A stretch of 64,000 bases of DNA from Ochrobactrum sp. BTU1 (lineage in GTDB: Bacteria > Pseudomonadota > Alphaproteobacteria > Rhizobiales > Rhizobiaceae): the NCBI GenBank assembly GCA_018798825.1, contig CP076355.1:1399501-1463500 (forward strand). Direction: 5' to 3'. Both the position numbers and the translations under genes were made by a program. This document shows, piece by piece, positions 1-8,624 of this stretch (positions within the stretch are counted from its first letter, which is position 1; every line of letters starts with the position of its first letter). The notes beneath the pieces are model-generated. The model made no database searches and was not told where the DNA came from. It worked only from the letters and a program-made list of their open reading frames with translations.

Positions 1-1
1 A

Positions 2-538
2 ATGGTCGATATTGTCGGTGACGGTTATGACCTTGCCATCCGGATTGGCGAACTATCCGATTCTACCCTAGTCGCTCGCCGCCTTGCGCCAGTGCGCAGA
101 ATTCTCGCAGCATCCCCGCACTATATTGCAGAACGCGGGAAGCCGGAGACGATCGATGATCTTGCCGATCATATCTGTCTCGCTCCACACAACAATGATC
201 CGTGGCGGCTTGAAGGTCCGAAAGGACCGATCACCATTCGACCAGTAGGTCCGCTTCAGACCAATTCGAGCGAAATGGTACGCGAGGCAGTACTGGCGGG
301 TCTTGGAATCGCACAGCGTTCAACCTGGGATATTGGCCCTGAACTCGCTGAAGGCAAGCTCGTCCAAGTATTGCCGGAATATGCCGCATCGCGAAATGTT
401 GCCATCCACGCCGTTTACCCCTCTAAACAGTTCCTGCCAGCCAAGGTGCGTCTCTTCATCGACTATCTGGCAGACCTTTACGGGCCGATTCCTTATTGGG
501 AAAGTGGCAGCTCACCAGAAAGCCCGCCTAAGAAATAG
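2..538 (+). CDS. LysR-family transcriptional regulator, C-terminal part (5' end outside window)
   Basis: The reading frame is open from the first bases of the window, so the N-terminal winged helix-turn-helix lies upstream and is not visible. The 178 residues seen match the LysR substrate-binding (PBP2) domain of the group that follows a DxxIR pattern: 'YDLAIRIGEL' near the start, then 'LVARRLAPVRR', and a late 'AVLAGLGIAQRSTWDI' segment typical of the effector-domain hinge. LysR effector domains are about 200 residues, so most of the domain is here. The Pro/Ser-rich tail after 'YGPIPYWE' is unremarkable. The regulated gene cannot be named from this window. Confidence 0.85.
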   Translation: MVDIVGDGYDLAIRIGELSDSTLVARRLAPVRRILAASPHYIAERGKPETIDDLADHICLAPHNNDPWRLEGPKGPITIRPVGPLQTNSSEMVREAVLAGLGIAQRSTWDIGPELAEGKLVQVLPEYAASRNVAIHAVYPSKQFLPAKVRLFIDYLADLYGPIPYWESGSSPESPPKK

Positions 539-698
539 ACTAAGTTTAGCTATTTGCGTATGAACGCGCTTGACCTTCGCTGAAGGCATCTAAATAATAG
601 TCGGCTAAGCATCTGTTTTTCAACAAGCTTATTGCCATCCAGCCCGTCAATCAAACGAATCAAATGGTTTTCCTCCCTGCCATTTCGATTTTCGAGGA

Positions 699-992
699 AT
701 GATGATGAACACACCTACACGCCTTATTCTAGCACTCATTGTTGCCGTCATTGTCGGCTGCGGCTTCATGTTCTACGACAAGTCGCGCGGCGCAGAATGG
801 GTTGTTTCCCCCCAGCAGATCGAGCAGGCAAAGGCCGAAGGCAAAACCGGCTTTGAAAGCCGCCCTGGTACTGTGACTGTGCTTCCAATCCGCAGCGAAA
901 CCGCAGATGTCCTTCCCTTCAAGTGGGCAATGTATGGCCTCGTAGCTGGGATCGTTGTTTTCGTTTCAGGCCGCAAACGCAAGAAGGCTTGA
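699..992 (+). CDS. small two-helix membrane protein of unknown function
   Basis: A 97-residue protein with two predicted membrane segments: one at about residues 7–26 and one near the C-terminus (about 75–90), followed by a basic tail 'GRKRKKA'. The roughly 48-residue stretch between them is soluble and probably periplasmic. Three ATG codons follow one another (699, 702, 705). The GAGG at 694–697 favours one of the later two, but the product differs by at most two Met. The gene stands alone and is followed by a strong terminator at 1013. I do not recognise the family and assign no function. Confidence 0.7.
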   Translation: MMMNTPTRLILALIVAVIVGCGFMFYDKSRGAEWVVSPQQIEQAKAEGKTGFESRPGTVTVLPIRSETADVLPFKWAMYGLVAGIVVFVSGRKRKKA

Positions 993-1012
993 TAAAGCCC
1001 CTGTTCCCCCCA

Positions 1013-1044
1013 CCCCGGAAGCCTCGTTTCCGGGGTTTTTATTT
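1013..1044 (+). terminator. rho-independent terminator
   Basis: Perfect 8-bp stem CCCCGGAA (1013–1020) with TTCCGGGG (1028–1035), 7-base loop, followed by TTTTTATTTAT. It ends the small membrane protein transcript. Confidence 0.85.
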
Positions 1045-1096
1045 ATCAAATTTAAGACCCGTTGCTCCCCTGATGGCTTAGGGATAGTTTGCAGCC

Positions 1097-1906
1097 ATGA
1101 CGGAGGCTGCAGACGACATGGTCGAGACAATTTTTTCCCGCATTCACGCAAGCCGCACGGCGGACGATGTTGTACATCAGATCGAGAGCCTGATTCTCGA
1201 AGGCGTTCTGCGAGGCGGGGATCGTCTTCCTGGCGAGCGTGACCTTGCACGGCAATTTGATGTCTCGCGTCCCATTCTGCGTGACGCGCTCAAGCGTCTT
1301 GAAAGTGCCGGACTTCTCAACTCGCGCCACGGCGAAGGAACATTTGTGGCCAACGTAATTGGTCAAGTGTTCAGCGCGCCTGTTGTGAAGCTTTTTGGTG
1401 AGCATAAAAAAGCAACCACCGACTACCTCGAATATCGCCGTGAGATCGAGAGCGTGGCAGCCGAATATGCGGCCCTTCGCGCTACGTCAGCCGACAAGGC
1501 TCTCCTGGCCGAAATTATGACCGCTATGGAAGACGCCAACCGCGCCAGCGATCTTAATAAAGGTGCGCAGCTCGATGTCGAGTTCCACAATGCCATCGGT
1601 GAAGCTGCACACAATATCGTGCTGCTGCACACTTTGCGTTCCTGTTATCAATTGCTGAAGGATGGTGTCTTTTACAATCGCGGGCTTATTTACAGCTATC
1701 CAGGCGTCGCTGATATGCTGCTGTCACAGCACCGCACTATTTACGACGCCGTTATTGCCGGTAATCCCCAAGCCGCACGCGAAGCGGTGCAAAAACATAT
1801 CCGCTTTGTGGAACAGGCAACGAACGACCGTGAACTCAACGACGAACGCGAACGCGTATCGCAATTGCGCTATCGTCAGCGAGTGGGCAAAGACACCACC
1901 GCATAA
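1097..1906 (+). CDS. GntR-family transcriptional regulator (FadR/FCD subfamily)
   Basis: A 269-residue cytoplasmic DNA-binding regulator. The N-terminal GntR winged helix spans about residues 20–90, with recognition-helix motif 'ARQFDVSRPILRDALKRLE' and the wing 'RHGEGTFVAN'. The rest (about 105–245) is an all-helical FCD ligand domain. Conserved FCD residues can be seen: 'DVEFHNAIGEAAHN', 'SQHRTIYDAVIAGNPQAA' and 'HIRFVEQ', which normally place a metal and a carboxylate effector. FadR-like members usually sense organic acids such as lactate, pyruvate or sugar acids. The neighbours (a small membrane protein and a phosphatase) do not show the target. Length is normal for the family; GTG or later ATG starts are possible but less good. 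Confidence 0.88.
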   Translation: MTEAADDMVETIFSRIHASRTADDVVHQIESLILEGVLRGGDRLPGERDLARQFDVSRPILRDALKRLESAGLLNSRHGEGTFVANVIGQVFSAPVVKLFGEHKKATTDYLEYRREIESVAAEYAALRATSADKALLAEIMTAMEDANRASDLNKGAQLDVEFHNAIGEAAHNIVLLHTLRSCYQLLKDGVFYNRGLIYSYPGVADMLLSQHRTIYDAVIAGNPQAAREAVQKHIRFVEQATNDRELNDERERVSQLRYRQRVGKDTTA

Positions 1907-2014
1907 TCTTGCCTTGTTATGTTTCCAACGAGCTAAAATTATGCAGAAATTCAATGCGTTATAGCGTCAGTTGTGCGTCTGTTTTGACGCGGCGCTTTAC
2001 TGAAGGCAACGACT

Positions 2015-2776
2015 ATGAGTGGCGTTACTCTACAGCATGCGAAAGGCCCGGAAGGCATCCGGCTATATGCAATTGGCGATGTGCATGGTCGCCTTGATCT
2101 GTTGCAGGATATGCACGGATTAATCCATGCCGATATTGATCGCAACCCAACCCACGACTGGCGCATCATTCATTTAGGCGACTACATCGACAGAGGACCG
2201 GATTCCAAAGGTGTTCTGGACTTTCTGATCCACGCGTCAACACACGATCCCCGCACTCTCTCGCTGATCGGCAATCATGACGACGGTTTTCTGCGCTATC
2301 TCGCCACCGGCGATACGAATGGCATTTTTGCGCTTCATGGTGGCAGTGACACGGCTAGATCATACGGCGTGGAAGTAGACTATACCAACACGGCTTCGGC
2401 TGCAGAAGCATATAAGCAACTGGTCAACAGGATCCCGGCGGCGCATATAGATTATATTCGCTCGATGCCGTCCTGGTTGAGTTTTGGTGATTTCTTTTTC
2501 TGTCATGCAGGCGTGAACCCGGCAGTTTCTCTCAATGCACAGGATCGCGACGACCTGATGTGGATCAGGACTCTGTTTCTGAGATGGACTGATCCATTGG
2601 AAAAGGTCATCATCCACGGGCATACCCCGCAGAGTGCTGTCGATGTTCAGACCAATCGTGTCAATCTTGATACTTATGCATGGAAAAGCGGCAAACTTTC
2701 AGCCATCGTGATCGACGGGCTGGAGAAGCGTTTTCTGGAAGCGACTGGCCCCGCCGCCACCAACACTATAATTTAA
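2015..2776 (+). CDS. metallophosphoesterase, Ser/Thr protein phosphatase (PrpA/phage lambda-type)
   Basis: A 253-residue PPP-type calcineurin-like phosphoesterase. The dimetal site is complete: 'GDVHG' at residues 21–25, 'GDYIDRGPDS' at about 55–64, 'GNHD' at about 86–89, and a late 'HGHTP' motif. This layout is that of bacterial PrpA/PrpB and phage lambda phosphatases, which dephosphorylate Ser/Thr or Tyr residues or small phosphoesters; the real substrate is unknown. It has no signal peptide, so it is cytoplasmic. Its stop overlaps the end of a small minus-strand frame (2773–2910) by 4 nt. Confidence 0.88.
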   Translation: MSGVTLQHAKGPEGIRLYAIGDVHGRLDLLQDMHGLIHADIDRNPTHDWRIIHLGDYIDRGPDSKGVLDFLIHASTHDPRTLSLIGNHDDGFLRYLATGDTNGIFALHGGSDTARSYGVEVDYTNTASAAEAYKQLVNRIPAAHIDYIRSMPSWLSFGDFFFCHAGVNPAVSLNAQDRDDLMWIRTLFLRWTDPLEKVIIHGHTPQSAVDVQTNRVNLDTYAWKSGKLSAIVIDGLEKRFLEATGPAATNTII

Positions 2777-2910
2777 CGCGCGCTTGAAATGCCGTAGCCG
2801 TCAGTAGACGTCATGCTGTTTCCAGCATCGACGGTGAAAATGCCAACTGCCATAAACACAATCGCAGAGATCATCAGGACAGTGAGAAGTGCGGCATGCT
2901 TAGCGGTCAT
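2773..2910 (-). CDS. 45-aa single-pass membrane peptide, hypothetical
   Basis: Short minus-strand frame, start ATG at 2910, preceded by AAAGAG about 9 nt upstream. It encodes 'MTAKHAALLTVLMISAIVF' and then a Ser/Thr-rich tail ending 'GYGISSAR'. Residues 5–25 form one hydrophobic helix. This could be a signal-anchored small protein. Codon use and the RBS support coding; there is no homology I can state. It is convergent with the phosphatase and overlaps its stop codon by 4 nt. Confidence 0.5.
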   Translation of the reverse strand: MTAKHAALLTVLMISAIVFMAVGIFTVDAGNSMTSTDGYGISSAR

Positions 2911-3155
2911 GGTCGAAAACTCTTTCGAGGTTACCAAGGGAAACGATGAACCGAGCTTTCCTGATAGCCAAGGCCTGAACCTTGCCTAGTCACTGACCGC
3001 CCAGAAGTTGGCCTCAGTTACACCTGAAAAAAGTTACCTGCAACTGAACGAACAGACTACAATTGCCGCTTTCCGCTGGAAAAACCCAAATGGTTTTGCC
3101 CTGTGGCAAAGTCGCAACGCCTTATCCGTCCATGACGTTGTTTGCCGCCAATTTT

Positions 3156-3866
3156 TTAGTCGTTATTGCCGATTACACCAACCCAGGCACGCGCCAAAGC
3201 AGCCCCCGCCTTGTCCGCTGCAGCGCCCGATTGCAGAAGATTATCCGGGAGTGCCGCCGCCCAATCAGAATCGAATCTGGCAATCGTATCGCAGAGCGTT
3301 TCGCTCCATTCAACGACGAGTTTGGTATCGGCCTCGAAATGAAACTGTGTAGCGTAAACTGCACGCCCGATGCGGTAGGCCTGATGAGCCGTCATGTCGC
3401 TGGTCGCCATATGAATAGCGGCCTCCGGCAGGGTGAATGTGTCCCGGTGCCAGTGAAAAATAGGGAAGGTTGAACCGGCCGCAGACAGAACCGGATCGCT
3501 TTGCCCCTCCTTCGTCAGGCGCACCTGATGCCAGCCAAATTCCATCGGGCGGTCGAGAATATTTTTCCCGCCATAGGCGCGCGCAACGAGCTGACTGCCA
3601 AGACAAATGCCAAGCACAGCCTTGTCGTTCTTGCCAAAGGCCCGAATTAGATTGAGCAAACGAGGGAAATATGGATAGTCGCCATCGTCTAGCGCGTTCT
3701 GCTCGCCACCAAGCACGATCAAAGCCTCGTGCTGATTGTCATCCTGGGGAAGCAGATCGCCATTATAGGCGTGTCGGATATCGATTGTGTGACCCGCCTC
3801 AATCAGAATCGGCTCAATCTGCCCCAGGCCTGAATCTGGATAATTCTGGACGACCAACACGCTCAT
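3156..3866 (-). CDS. class I glutamine amidotransferase (GMP synthase-like)
   Basis: A 236-residue stand-alone glutaminase domain protein. The triad residues are visible: nucleophile Cys88 in 'LGICLGSQL', and His176/Glu178 in 'QFHFEAD'. 'IVLGGEQNALDD' supplies the oxyanion-strand region. Such free-standing GATase-1 proteins (the GuaA_1/YfeJ type) hydrolyse glutamine or gamma-glutamyl compounds. The acceptor is unknown. No synthetase partner is adjacent. Length is typical. The start at 3866 is the only ATG that keeps the first beta strand 'SVLVVQNYP'. A long antisense frame over the same region is only a shadow. Confidence 0.85.
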   Translation of the reverse strand: MSVLVVQNYPDSGLGQIEPILIEAGHTIDIRHAYNGDLLPQDDNQHEALIVLGGEQNALDDGDYPYFPRLLNLIRAFGKNDKAVLGICLGSQLVARAYGGKNILDRPMEFGWHQVRLTKEGQSDPVLSAAGSTFPIFHWHRDTFTLPEAAIHMATSDMTAHQAYRIGRAVYATQFHFEADTKLVVEWSETLCDTIARFDSDWAAALPDNLLQSGAAADKAGAALARAWVGVIGNND

Positions 3867-3906
3867 GTTTCAGTTCCCAAGCTTTTGCTAACAAAGAGCT
3901 ATCATG

Positions 3907-3934
3907 AAAAAAGCCCGGGCAACAGCCGGGCTTT
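3907..3934 (-). terminator. rho-independent terminator of the efflux operon
   Basis: 9-bp stem AAAGCCCGG (3910–3918) with CCGGGCTTT (3926–3934), 7-base loop. Read on the minus strand it ends in CTTTTTTC, so it terminates the operon that ends at 3960. Confidence 0.85.
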
Positions 3935-3959
3935 GACTTGCGTAAATTACATCGTTTGA

Positions 3960-4826
3960 TCAGTTAACGACTGAAACGCTGACAGTTCGCCCTGCCACCA
4001 GATGCACACCCTGCGGCACATCTTCAAGCTTCACACGCACAGGAACCCGCTGCGCCAGACGCACCCAGTTAAATGTCGGTGAAACATTGGCCAGGAGACT
4101 GGTTGAATCGCTACGTTCGCGATCTTCAATACCGCCGGCGATGCCTTCAACCTGCCCCTTAAGCTTCAGCTTGCTACCCATCACGTCGATCACAACTGGA
4201 TCGCCGATATTGATGCGTTCAAGTTTGTTTTCCTCAAAATAGCCCGACACGTAGAACGAGTCCGTATCGACCAACGCCGTGACTGCGGAACCGGCGGTTA
4301 CATAATCGCCGGGCTGAAGCGAGAAATTGGTGATGACACCATTTACCGGCGCTTTGACAGACGAACGTTCCAGATTGAGTGAAGCGAGATCACGGTCGAG
4401 TTCGGCCTGACGATAGGTGGCCTCTGCCTGCATCGTCGTGGTTTCGATCTGCTCCATCTTCTGTTGTGTGACCGTGGTGTCATTCAGCTTGCGATAGCGG
4501 GTAAGATCACGATTGGCCATATCGAGTGCGGCCTTGCTGCTGGCAAGCTTAGCTTGTGCCTGCTGCAAGGCAAGCTTGTAGCGTGCCTGATCGATACGGA
4601 AAATCACATCACCCTGTTTGATGTCCTGATTGTCGTGCACCAGAACCTCGCTCACCAGACCCGAAACATCGGGTGCAAGACGCACCACATCGGCGCGGAT
4701 CTTGCCGTCACGTGTCCACGGGGCGTTCATGTAATAATCCCAGAGGTGCCAGCCGAGAAGCCCTGCCATTGTGACCATGACGAGAGTTAGAAAGACCCGG
4801 CCCGAATGTGCGAAAAGCTTCTTCAT
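3960..4826 (-). CDS. HlyD/EmrA-type membrane fusion protein (AaeA-like)
   Basis: A 288-residue periplasmic adaptor, anchored by one N-terminal helix (about residues 10–30). It continues with the split biotinyl-lipoyl domain ('VRLAPDVSGLVSEVLVHDNQ' and 'SVKAPVNGVITNFSLQPGDYV') around a coiled-coil hairpin (about 85–150), then a beta-barrel region. It would connect the inner-membrane FUSC pump to an outer-membrane channel. It is the last gene of a MarR–FUSC–DUF1656–HlyD operon, starting inside the DUF1656 stop (4-nt ATGA overlap). The same gene trio is the AaeAXB arrangement for aromatic carboxylic acid efflux. Substrate here is inferred from family only. Confidence 0.88.
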   Translation of the reverse strand: MKKLFAHSGRVFLTLVMVTMAGLLGWHLWDYYMNAPWTRDGKIRADVVRLAPDVSGLVSEVLVHDNQDIKQGDVIFRIDQARYKLALQQAQAKLASSKAALDMANRDLTRYRKLNDTTVTQQKMEQIETTTMQAEATYRQAELDRDLASLNLERSSVKAPVNGVITNFSLQPGDYVTAGSAVTALVDTDSFYVSGYFEENKLERINIGDPVVIDVMGSKLKLKGQVEGIAGGIEDRERSDSTSLLANVSPTFNWVRLAQRVPVRVKLEDVPQGVHLVAGRTVSVSVVN

Positions 4827-5032
4827 AGTGGTATTCCATTTAAGATGACGGCGCTTGCGCCAAGAATGCAGAAGTACATGGCGGCATCAAAAAGAGGCCT
4901 GTGCCACACAAAACGGTAAAAACGGGCGCGTGCGAGCAATCGCTGCATTAGCGAATTTGCGAAATAAGCGCCCAACGCCAGAACCGCGAGGCTCGGCAGA
5001 TAGATCCCATAGATGTCGAATTCCGGTCTCAT
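4823..5032 (-). CDS. DUF1656 small membrane protein (AaeX-like)
   Basis: A 69-residue inner-membrane protein with two hydrophobic helices (about 9–28 and 47–65) and the family start 'MRPEFDIYGIYLP'. DUF1656 proteins are 60–80 residues and lie almost always between a FUSC pump and a HlyD adaptor, as here. Their exact role is unknown. I chose the ATG at 5032 rather than the upstream start giving 122 aa, because the extra residues are not hydrophobic or conserved and run back into the end of the FUSC gene. Confidence 0.82.
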   Translation of the reverse strand: MRPEFDIYGIYLPSLAVLALGAYFANSLMQRLLARARFYRFVWHRPLFDAAMYFCILGASAVILNGIPL

Positions 5033-5063
5033 GAGCCTAAATTTTCCATTCTCTGAACGTGTT

Positions 5064-7163
5064 TCAGGCGGCCTGCGGCAGTTCCAGTTGCGGCTGTGGT
5101 GGCAACTGGAAAGGCGGCGCCTTCGGGAAGAGGTTGAAGCGCAGAGCGACCAGCGCCAGACGTGGTCTTTTGGCGACCGCTGGCGATCCATGATCGATGA
5201 TCACCGCAATAGCGCTATCGATTGCCGAAAGGAGCCGCTCATCAATTTCGATACGCGTTTCAACCTTCTTGTTGCGCAGAAGCGCGCGATAGTGAGCACC
5301 GATGCCGTCGAGCACCCTATCAACCGCTTCACGACAAGGCTCAGGCAGCTTCGCCCGATATTGCTGAAGATCGATCGTATTCATGCCGTTGCGCAGATCA
5401 CGCAGCAGATCGACCTTGGCGATATCCGCTGACGGGATCAGAGCCAGTCGCGGCGTCATCATACCAATGCGATCAATCATCCTAAGCAACAAGCGGTTCA
5501 TACGCTGCCGGCGATGACGGCCGGGCTGTCGCTCTGTGGCCAAAGCAAGATCATTCCAACCTGCTTTGACCAATCGTTGCACTGTCCATTCTGCGCCCAC
5601 CGAACGAACGATCGAGGTGACCACTGCTGCAATCACAATCCCCAGCACAGTCGCAAGATTGGCATTGGCAAAGCTTACAAAATCATGCGTGAGATGGCCT
5701 TGCAGCATCAGCATATTTGGCAAGTTTACGCACAGCACCATACCAAGGAGGAATTGCGATGGGATTGCCAGAAGCAGCCCTGCCGGGACAAGAAACAAGC
5801 CCAGTACCAGCATTAGCGGGAAGAACCCATCAACCAACGGCAGCAGTGCAAACTCAAAGACGAAGGCCGCAACAATAACAATAAGGAGCAACCAGCCAAA
5901 TTTGCGCATAACCGGAACCGGATCATCCATCGCTGCAAAGATACAGCAGAAGATACCAGCCATCATCGCAGCCGCGCTGCCTTGCGACCAACCGGTGGCG
6001 ACCCAGAATGCGGTTGCAACACAGGTCGACACCAGAGCGCCAAAGCCCGAAAGAATGGCCATGCCGTAATCTCTGTGCTGCGGACGGGCTGCGAGATGAG
6101 CGTCGTAGCGACGCCACCGAAGCGAATGACGAGAACCGGAAACGATGTCCTGACGCAGCGTAATACAGTCGCTCCAGATTTGCACCAGATCTCTCACGCG
6201 GGCTGCAACATTGAATGGCAGTAGTTCGCCCCAAGTTCGCGCGTCTTTGCCAAACCGGTCAATCTCATCAATATAGCTCAGCAAAACTGCACGACGCTGC
6301 TCCGTGAGGCTCTCTCCGCTGTCAATCCAATCGCAGGCTTCATCTAGCAATTTCTGCACCGCCGGATGCCACGGCTTTTGGCCTTCACCGGGCTTGAGTA
6401 CCAAGACATCATGCAGGCTCGAGATGATCGGCAAAACAGCGACCATACGCTGCTGAAGAACATGCAGGAGTGTTCCAACATTGCGGATCGATGACGTATC
6501 ATAAGCCACATGCGTCGTGAGATTGCGCAGTTCAAGCGCGTCAGCTGCAAGCCGCTGGCGGTCGCGGCGAAATTCCGGGCTATCGCCCTCTCCGCGCAAT
6601 GTCTCAAGTGCGAGCTTGGAACCATCGCGCAACCAACTGTCGATACGAGCCATAAGGACCGGCCCACTATGGCGTGGGAATATCAATCGGTTGACCACCG
6701 CTGCACAGATGATTCCGATTGCAATTTCTTCGACGCGGCCCACCGCATAATCAAACGTGGTTTCAGGAACGGAAACCACGGCAAAGCTCGCAATAGCCAC
6801 GGTGTAGCCAGCCAGCATGAATAGATAACTGCGCGGCGTCCCATCAAGGAGGCTGATCGCCAGACAAAGCCCCATCCAAAGACCGATGGCCAATGTCAAA
6901 ATCTCAGGCGAATTGACCAGATGTGGGACAAATAAAATCGTAACAGCGCCACCAATGATCGTGCCAATGAGCCGATAAAAGCCTTTGGAAGTCGTCGCAC
7001 CCGAAAGCGGGTGCGCCACAATATAGACAGCCGCAACCGACCAATATGGATTGGGCAGGTTTGCGATCAGGGCGATCCACAACGCAAGCATTGCTGCCGC
7101 AAATGTCTTCAGCGAGAAGACCACGTCCCAAAAGCGCGGCAATGTTTCAAAGGGCTTCATCAT
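5064..7163 (-). CDS. FUSC-family inner-membrane efflux pump (AaeB-like)
   Basis: A 699-residue pump with the duplicated FUSC plan: an N-terminal six-helix bundle (about 15–160), a cytoplasmic helical stretch (about 170–350), a second membrane bundle (about 360–500), and a C-terminal cytoplasmic domain. The segment 'NPYWSVAAVYIVAHPLSGAT' is the typical FUSC start region, repeated weakly in the second half. The family exports aromatic acids and fusaric acid driven by proton motive force. It lies 51 nt downstream of the MarR gene and 31 nt upstream of the DUF1656 start, so the four genes form one operon. Confidence 0.88.
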   Translation of the reverse strand: MMKPFETLPRFWDVVFSLKTFAAAMLALWIALIANLPNPYWSVAAVYIVAHPLSGATTSKGFYRLIGTIIGGAVTILFVPHLVNSPEILTLAIGLWMGLCLAISLLDGTPRSYLFMLAGYTVAIASFAVVSVPETTFDYAVGRVEEIAIGIICAAVVNRLIFPRHSGPVLMARIDSWLRDGSKLALETLRGEGDSPEFRRDRQRLAADALELRNLTTHVAYDTSSIRNVGTLLHVLQQRMVAVLPIISSLHDVLVLKPGEGQKPWHPAVQKLLDEACDWIDSGESLTEQRRAVLLSYIDEIDRFGKDARTWGELLPFNVAARVRDLVQIWSDCITLRQDIVSGSRHSLRWRRYDAHLAARPQHRDYGMAILSGFGALVSTCVATAFWVATGWSQGSAAAMMAGIFCCIFAAMDDPVPVMRKFGWLLLIVIVAAFVFEFALLPLVDGFFPLMLVLGLFLVPAGLLLAIPSQFLLGMVLCVNLPNMLMLQGHLTHDFVSFANANLATVLGIVIAAVVTSIVRSVGAEWTVQRLVKAGWNDLALATERQPGRHRRQRMNRLLLRMIDRIGMMTPRLALIPSADIAKVDLLRDLRNGMNTIDLQQYRAKLPEPCREAVDRVLDGIGAHYRALLRNKKVETRIEIDERLLSAIDSAIAVIIDHGSPAVAKRPRLALVALRFNLFPKAPPFQLPPQPQLELPQAA

Positions 7164-7214
7164 TGGTGTTACAAGTTACAAATATCAATCAGAGTTCCTG
7201 CAAAGCCTTCCTTG

Positions 7215-7652
7215 TTAAGAAGACTGGTTCTGGAATTTTTCGCTGAGACGGCGCAGCACATCGATTGCTATGTCGACACTTTCCGGATCGAGATCGCTTA
7301 AAAACTGAGCGCGAAGCTGAGCAGCCGTCTTGTCGACTTTTGTCGCAAGCGCTCGCCCCTCGGTCGTGAGCTGAATGAGCTTCACCCGGCGGTCGCTATC
7401 ATCGGCGACACGGCGGATTAGATTATCCCTCTCCAACTCGTCGACCACGCGGACAATCGTTGCACCTTCAATGCCAACTCTTTCCGCAAGCACACCCTGC
7501 GGAATGCAGTCGCCATGTCGTAAAAGCGTCATCAGCGGAATGGCCTTAGCATCAGAAAGATTGTGCTCCGCCATTGCCGCATCAAAAGCCTTACGCCACC
7601 CTCGCGCGTTGGCGGAGAGCAGCGGTGCAAATTCGACCCAAGTCTGTTTCAT
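7215..7652 (-). CDS. MarR-family transcriptional regulator of the efflux operon
   Basis: A 145-residue winged-helix regulator starting 'MKQTWVEFAPLLSANARGWR'. The helix-turn-helix lies at about residues 45–75 ('GVLAERVGIEGATIVRVVD'), followed by the MarR wing 'RRVADDSDRRVKLIQLT'. MarR proteins usually repress an adjacent pump and release DNA on binding phenolic compounds, which fits the FUSC operon directly downstream. I start it at 7652 rather than at 7700, because the longer version would run through the palindrome at 7671–7690, which is probably the operator. Confidence 0.88.
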   Translation of the reverse strand: MKQTWVEFAPLLSANARGWRKAFDAAMAEHNLSDAKAIPLMTLLRHGDCIPQGVLAERVGIEGATIVRVVDELERDNLIRRVADDSDRRVKLIQLTTEGRALATKVDKTAAQLRAQFLSDLDPESVDIAIDVLRRLSEKFQNQSS

Positions 7653-7670
7653 CGGATAAATTCCATTTAA

Positions 7671-7690
7671 ATAGATAGCTTCATATCTAT
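7671..7690. promoter_or_regulatory. candidate MarR operator (inverted repeat)
   Basis: Perfect 7-bp inverted repeat ATAGATA–N6–TATCTAT directly upstream of the chosen MarR start. Flanking CCAT (7663) and ATGG (7691) extend the symmetry imperfectly. The size fits MarR dimer sites, and MarR genes often repress themselves. Assignment is by position only. Confidence 0.5.
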
Positions 7691-7821
7691 ATGGATACAA
7701 TCTAATTCATTGCAACCAGTATCTTCATCCCATCAAAAAAACGTGTGCTTGCATAAGGGGATTTATCCAATGCAACCAAAACGCTTGACCATTACACGGT
7801 GCCTCTGCCATCCATGCAGAC

Positions 7822-8568
7822 ATGCGCGCAAATTACAAAATGCAACGAATTTACATCGAAAATGGCCTTGGCAACGGCGTAAGCGTCGAAGCGCCGACGC
7901 AGGCCGCCCACTATCTAACTCACGTGCTGCGGTTGAAGGACAATGATCAGATACTTGCCTTCAACGGACGTGACGGCGAGTGGAAGGTCAGCCTGCGCGC
8001 GGAAGGTAAGAAACGGCTCTTTCTTGACACGATCGAGCAGACGCGTGTGCAGCCAGCCCCGCCCAGTTTAATCTACTGCTTTGCACCGTTAAAACAGGGG
8101 CGGCTTGATTATATGGTGCAAAAAGCCGTGGAAATGGGCGCTGGCGTTTTACAACCGGTGATTACACAGCACACGCAGGTACAAAAGCTTGGAACAGACC
8201 GCATAAAGGCCAATGCCATTGAAGCTGCTGAACAATGCGGTGTACTCACAATCCCCGAATGCCGCGACGCTGTCCGTTTTGACCGCTTTCTCGACCAGTG
8301 GGATCCATCGCGATATCTTATTTTTTGCGACGAAGGCCACGAAACAGATGATCCGCTGACTATTCTAGGCGGCCTTAAACCTGGCGCTTATGCTGTTTTA
8401 ATCGGACCGGAAGGTGGATTTTCTGAAGCTGAGCGCCAACAGCTGCGCAGCCTGCCTTTTGTAACTGCGATACCCCTCGGGCCGCGCATCTTGCGTGCTG
8501 ATACAGCTGCCGTGTCAGCACTCACCCTTGTTCAAGCAATACTGGGCGACTGGAAATCATCAGCATGA
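7822..8568 (+). CDS. rsmE: 16S rRNA (uracil(1498)-N3)-methyltransferase RsmE
   Basis: A 248-residue SPOUT-class methyltransferase that methylates N3 of U1498 of 16S rRNA in the 30S subunit. The N-terminal PUA-like domain covers about residues 7–80 ('HVLRLKDNDQILAFNGRDG'). The C-terminal SPOUT knot holds the SAM-binding motifs 'VLIGPEGGFSEAE' and 'PLGPRILRADTAAVSAL'. 'FAPLKQGRLDYMVQKAVEMG' is the conserved catalytic loop region. The start may be Met7 (7840), since the first six residues are not conserved and no clear ribosome site separates the two. It lies between the efflux regulator and gshA, with its own promoter region. Confidence 0.93.
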   Translation: MRANYKMQRIYIENGLGNGVSVEAPTQAAHYLTHVLRLKDNDQILAFNGRDGEWKVSLRAEGKKRLFLDTIEQTRVQPAPPSLIYCFAPLKQGRLDYMVQKAVEMGAGVLQPVITQHTQVQKLGTDRIKANAIEAAEQCGVLTIPECRDAVRFDRFLDQWDPSRYLIFCDEGHETDDPLTILGGLKPGAYAVLIGPEGGFSEAERQQLRSLPFVTAIPLGPRILRADTAAVSALTLVQAILGDWKSSA

Positions 8569-8612
8569 TTTTAAGAAAATCCAATCATCAATGAAATTGA
8601 CTTGCGTGATTT

Positions 8613-8624
8613 GACAAATTTGTC
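8613..8624. promoter_or_regulatory. 12-bp palindrome upstream of gshA
   Basis: GACAAATTTGTC is a perfect palindrome 43 bp before the gshA start. GACAAATT recurs at 8641–8648 in direct orientation, 28 bp on. The arrangement suggests a regulator site; no regulator is assigned. Confidence 0.35.

Noticed and set aside
5536..6069. 177-codon plus-strand frame, Thr/Ala/Ser-rich
   Set aside because: Antisense shadow of the FUSC pump gene.
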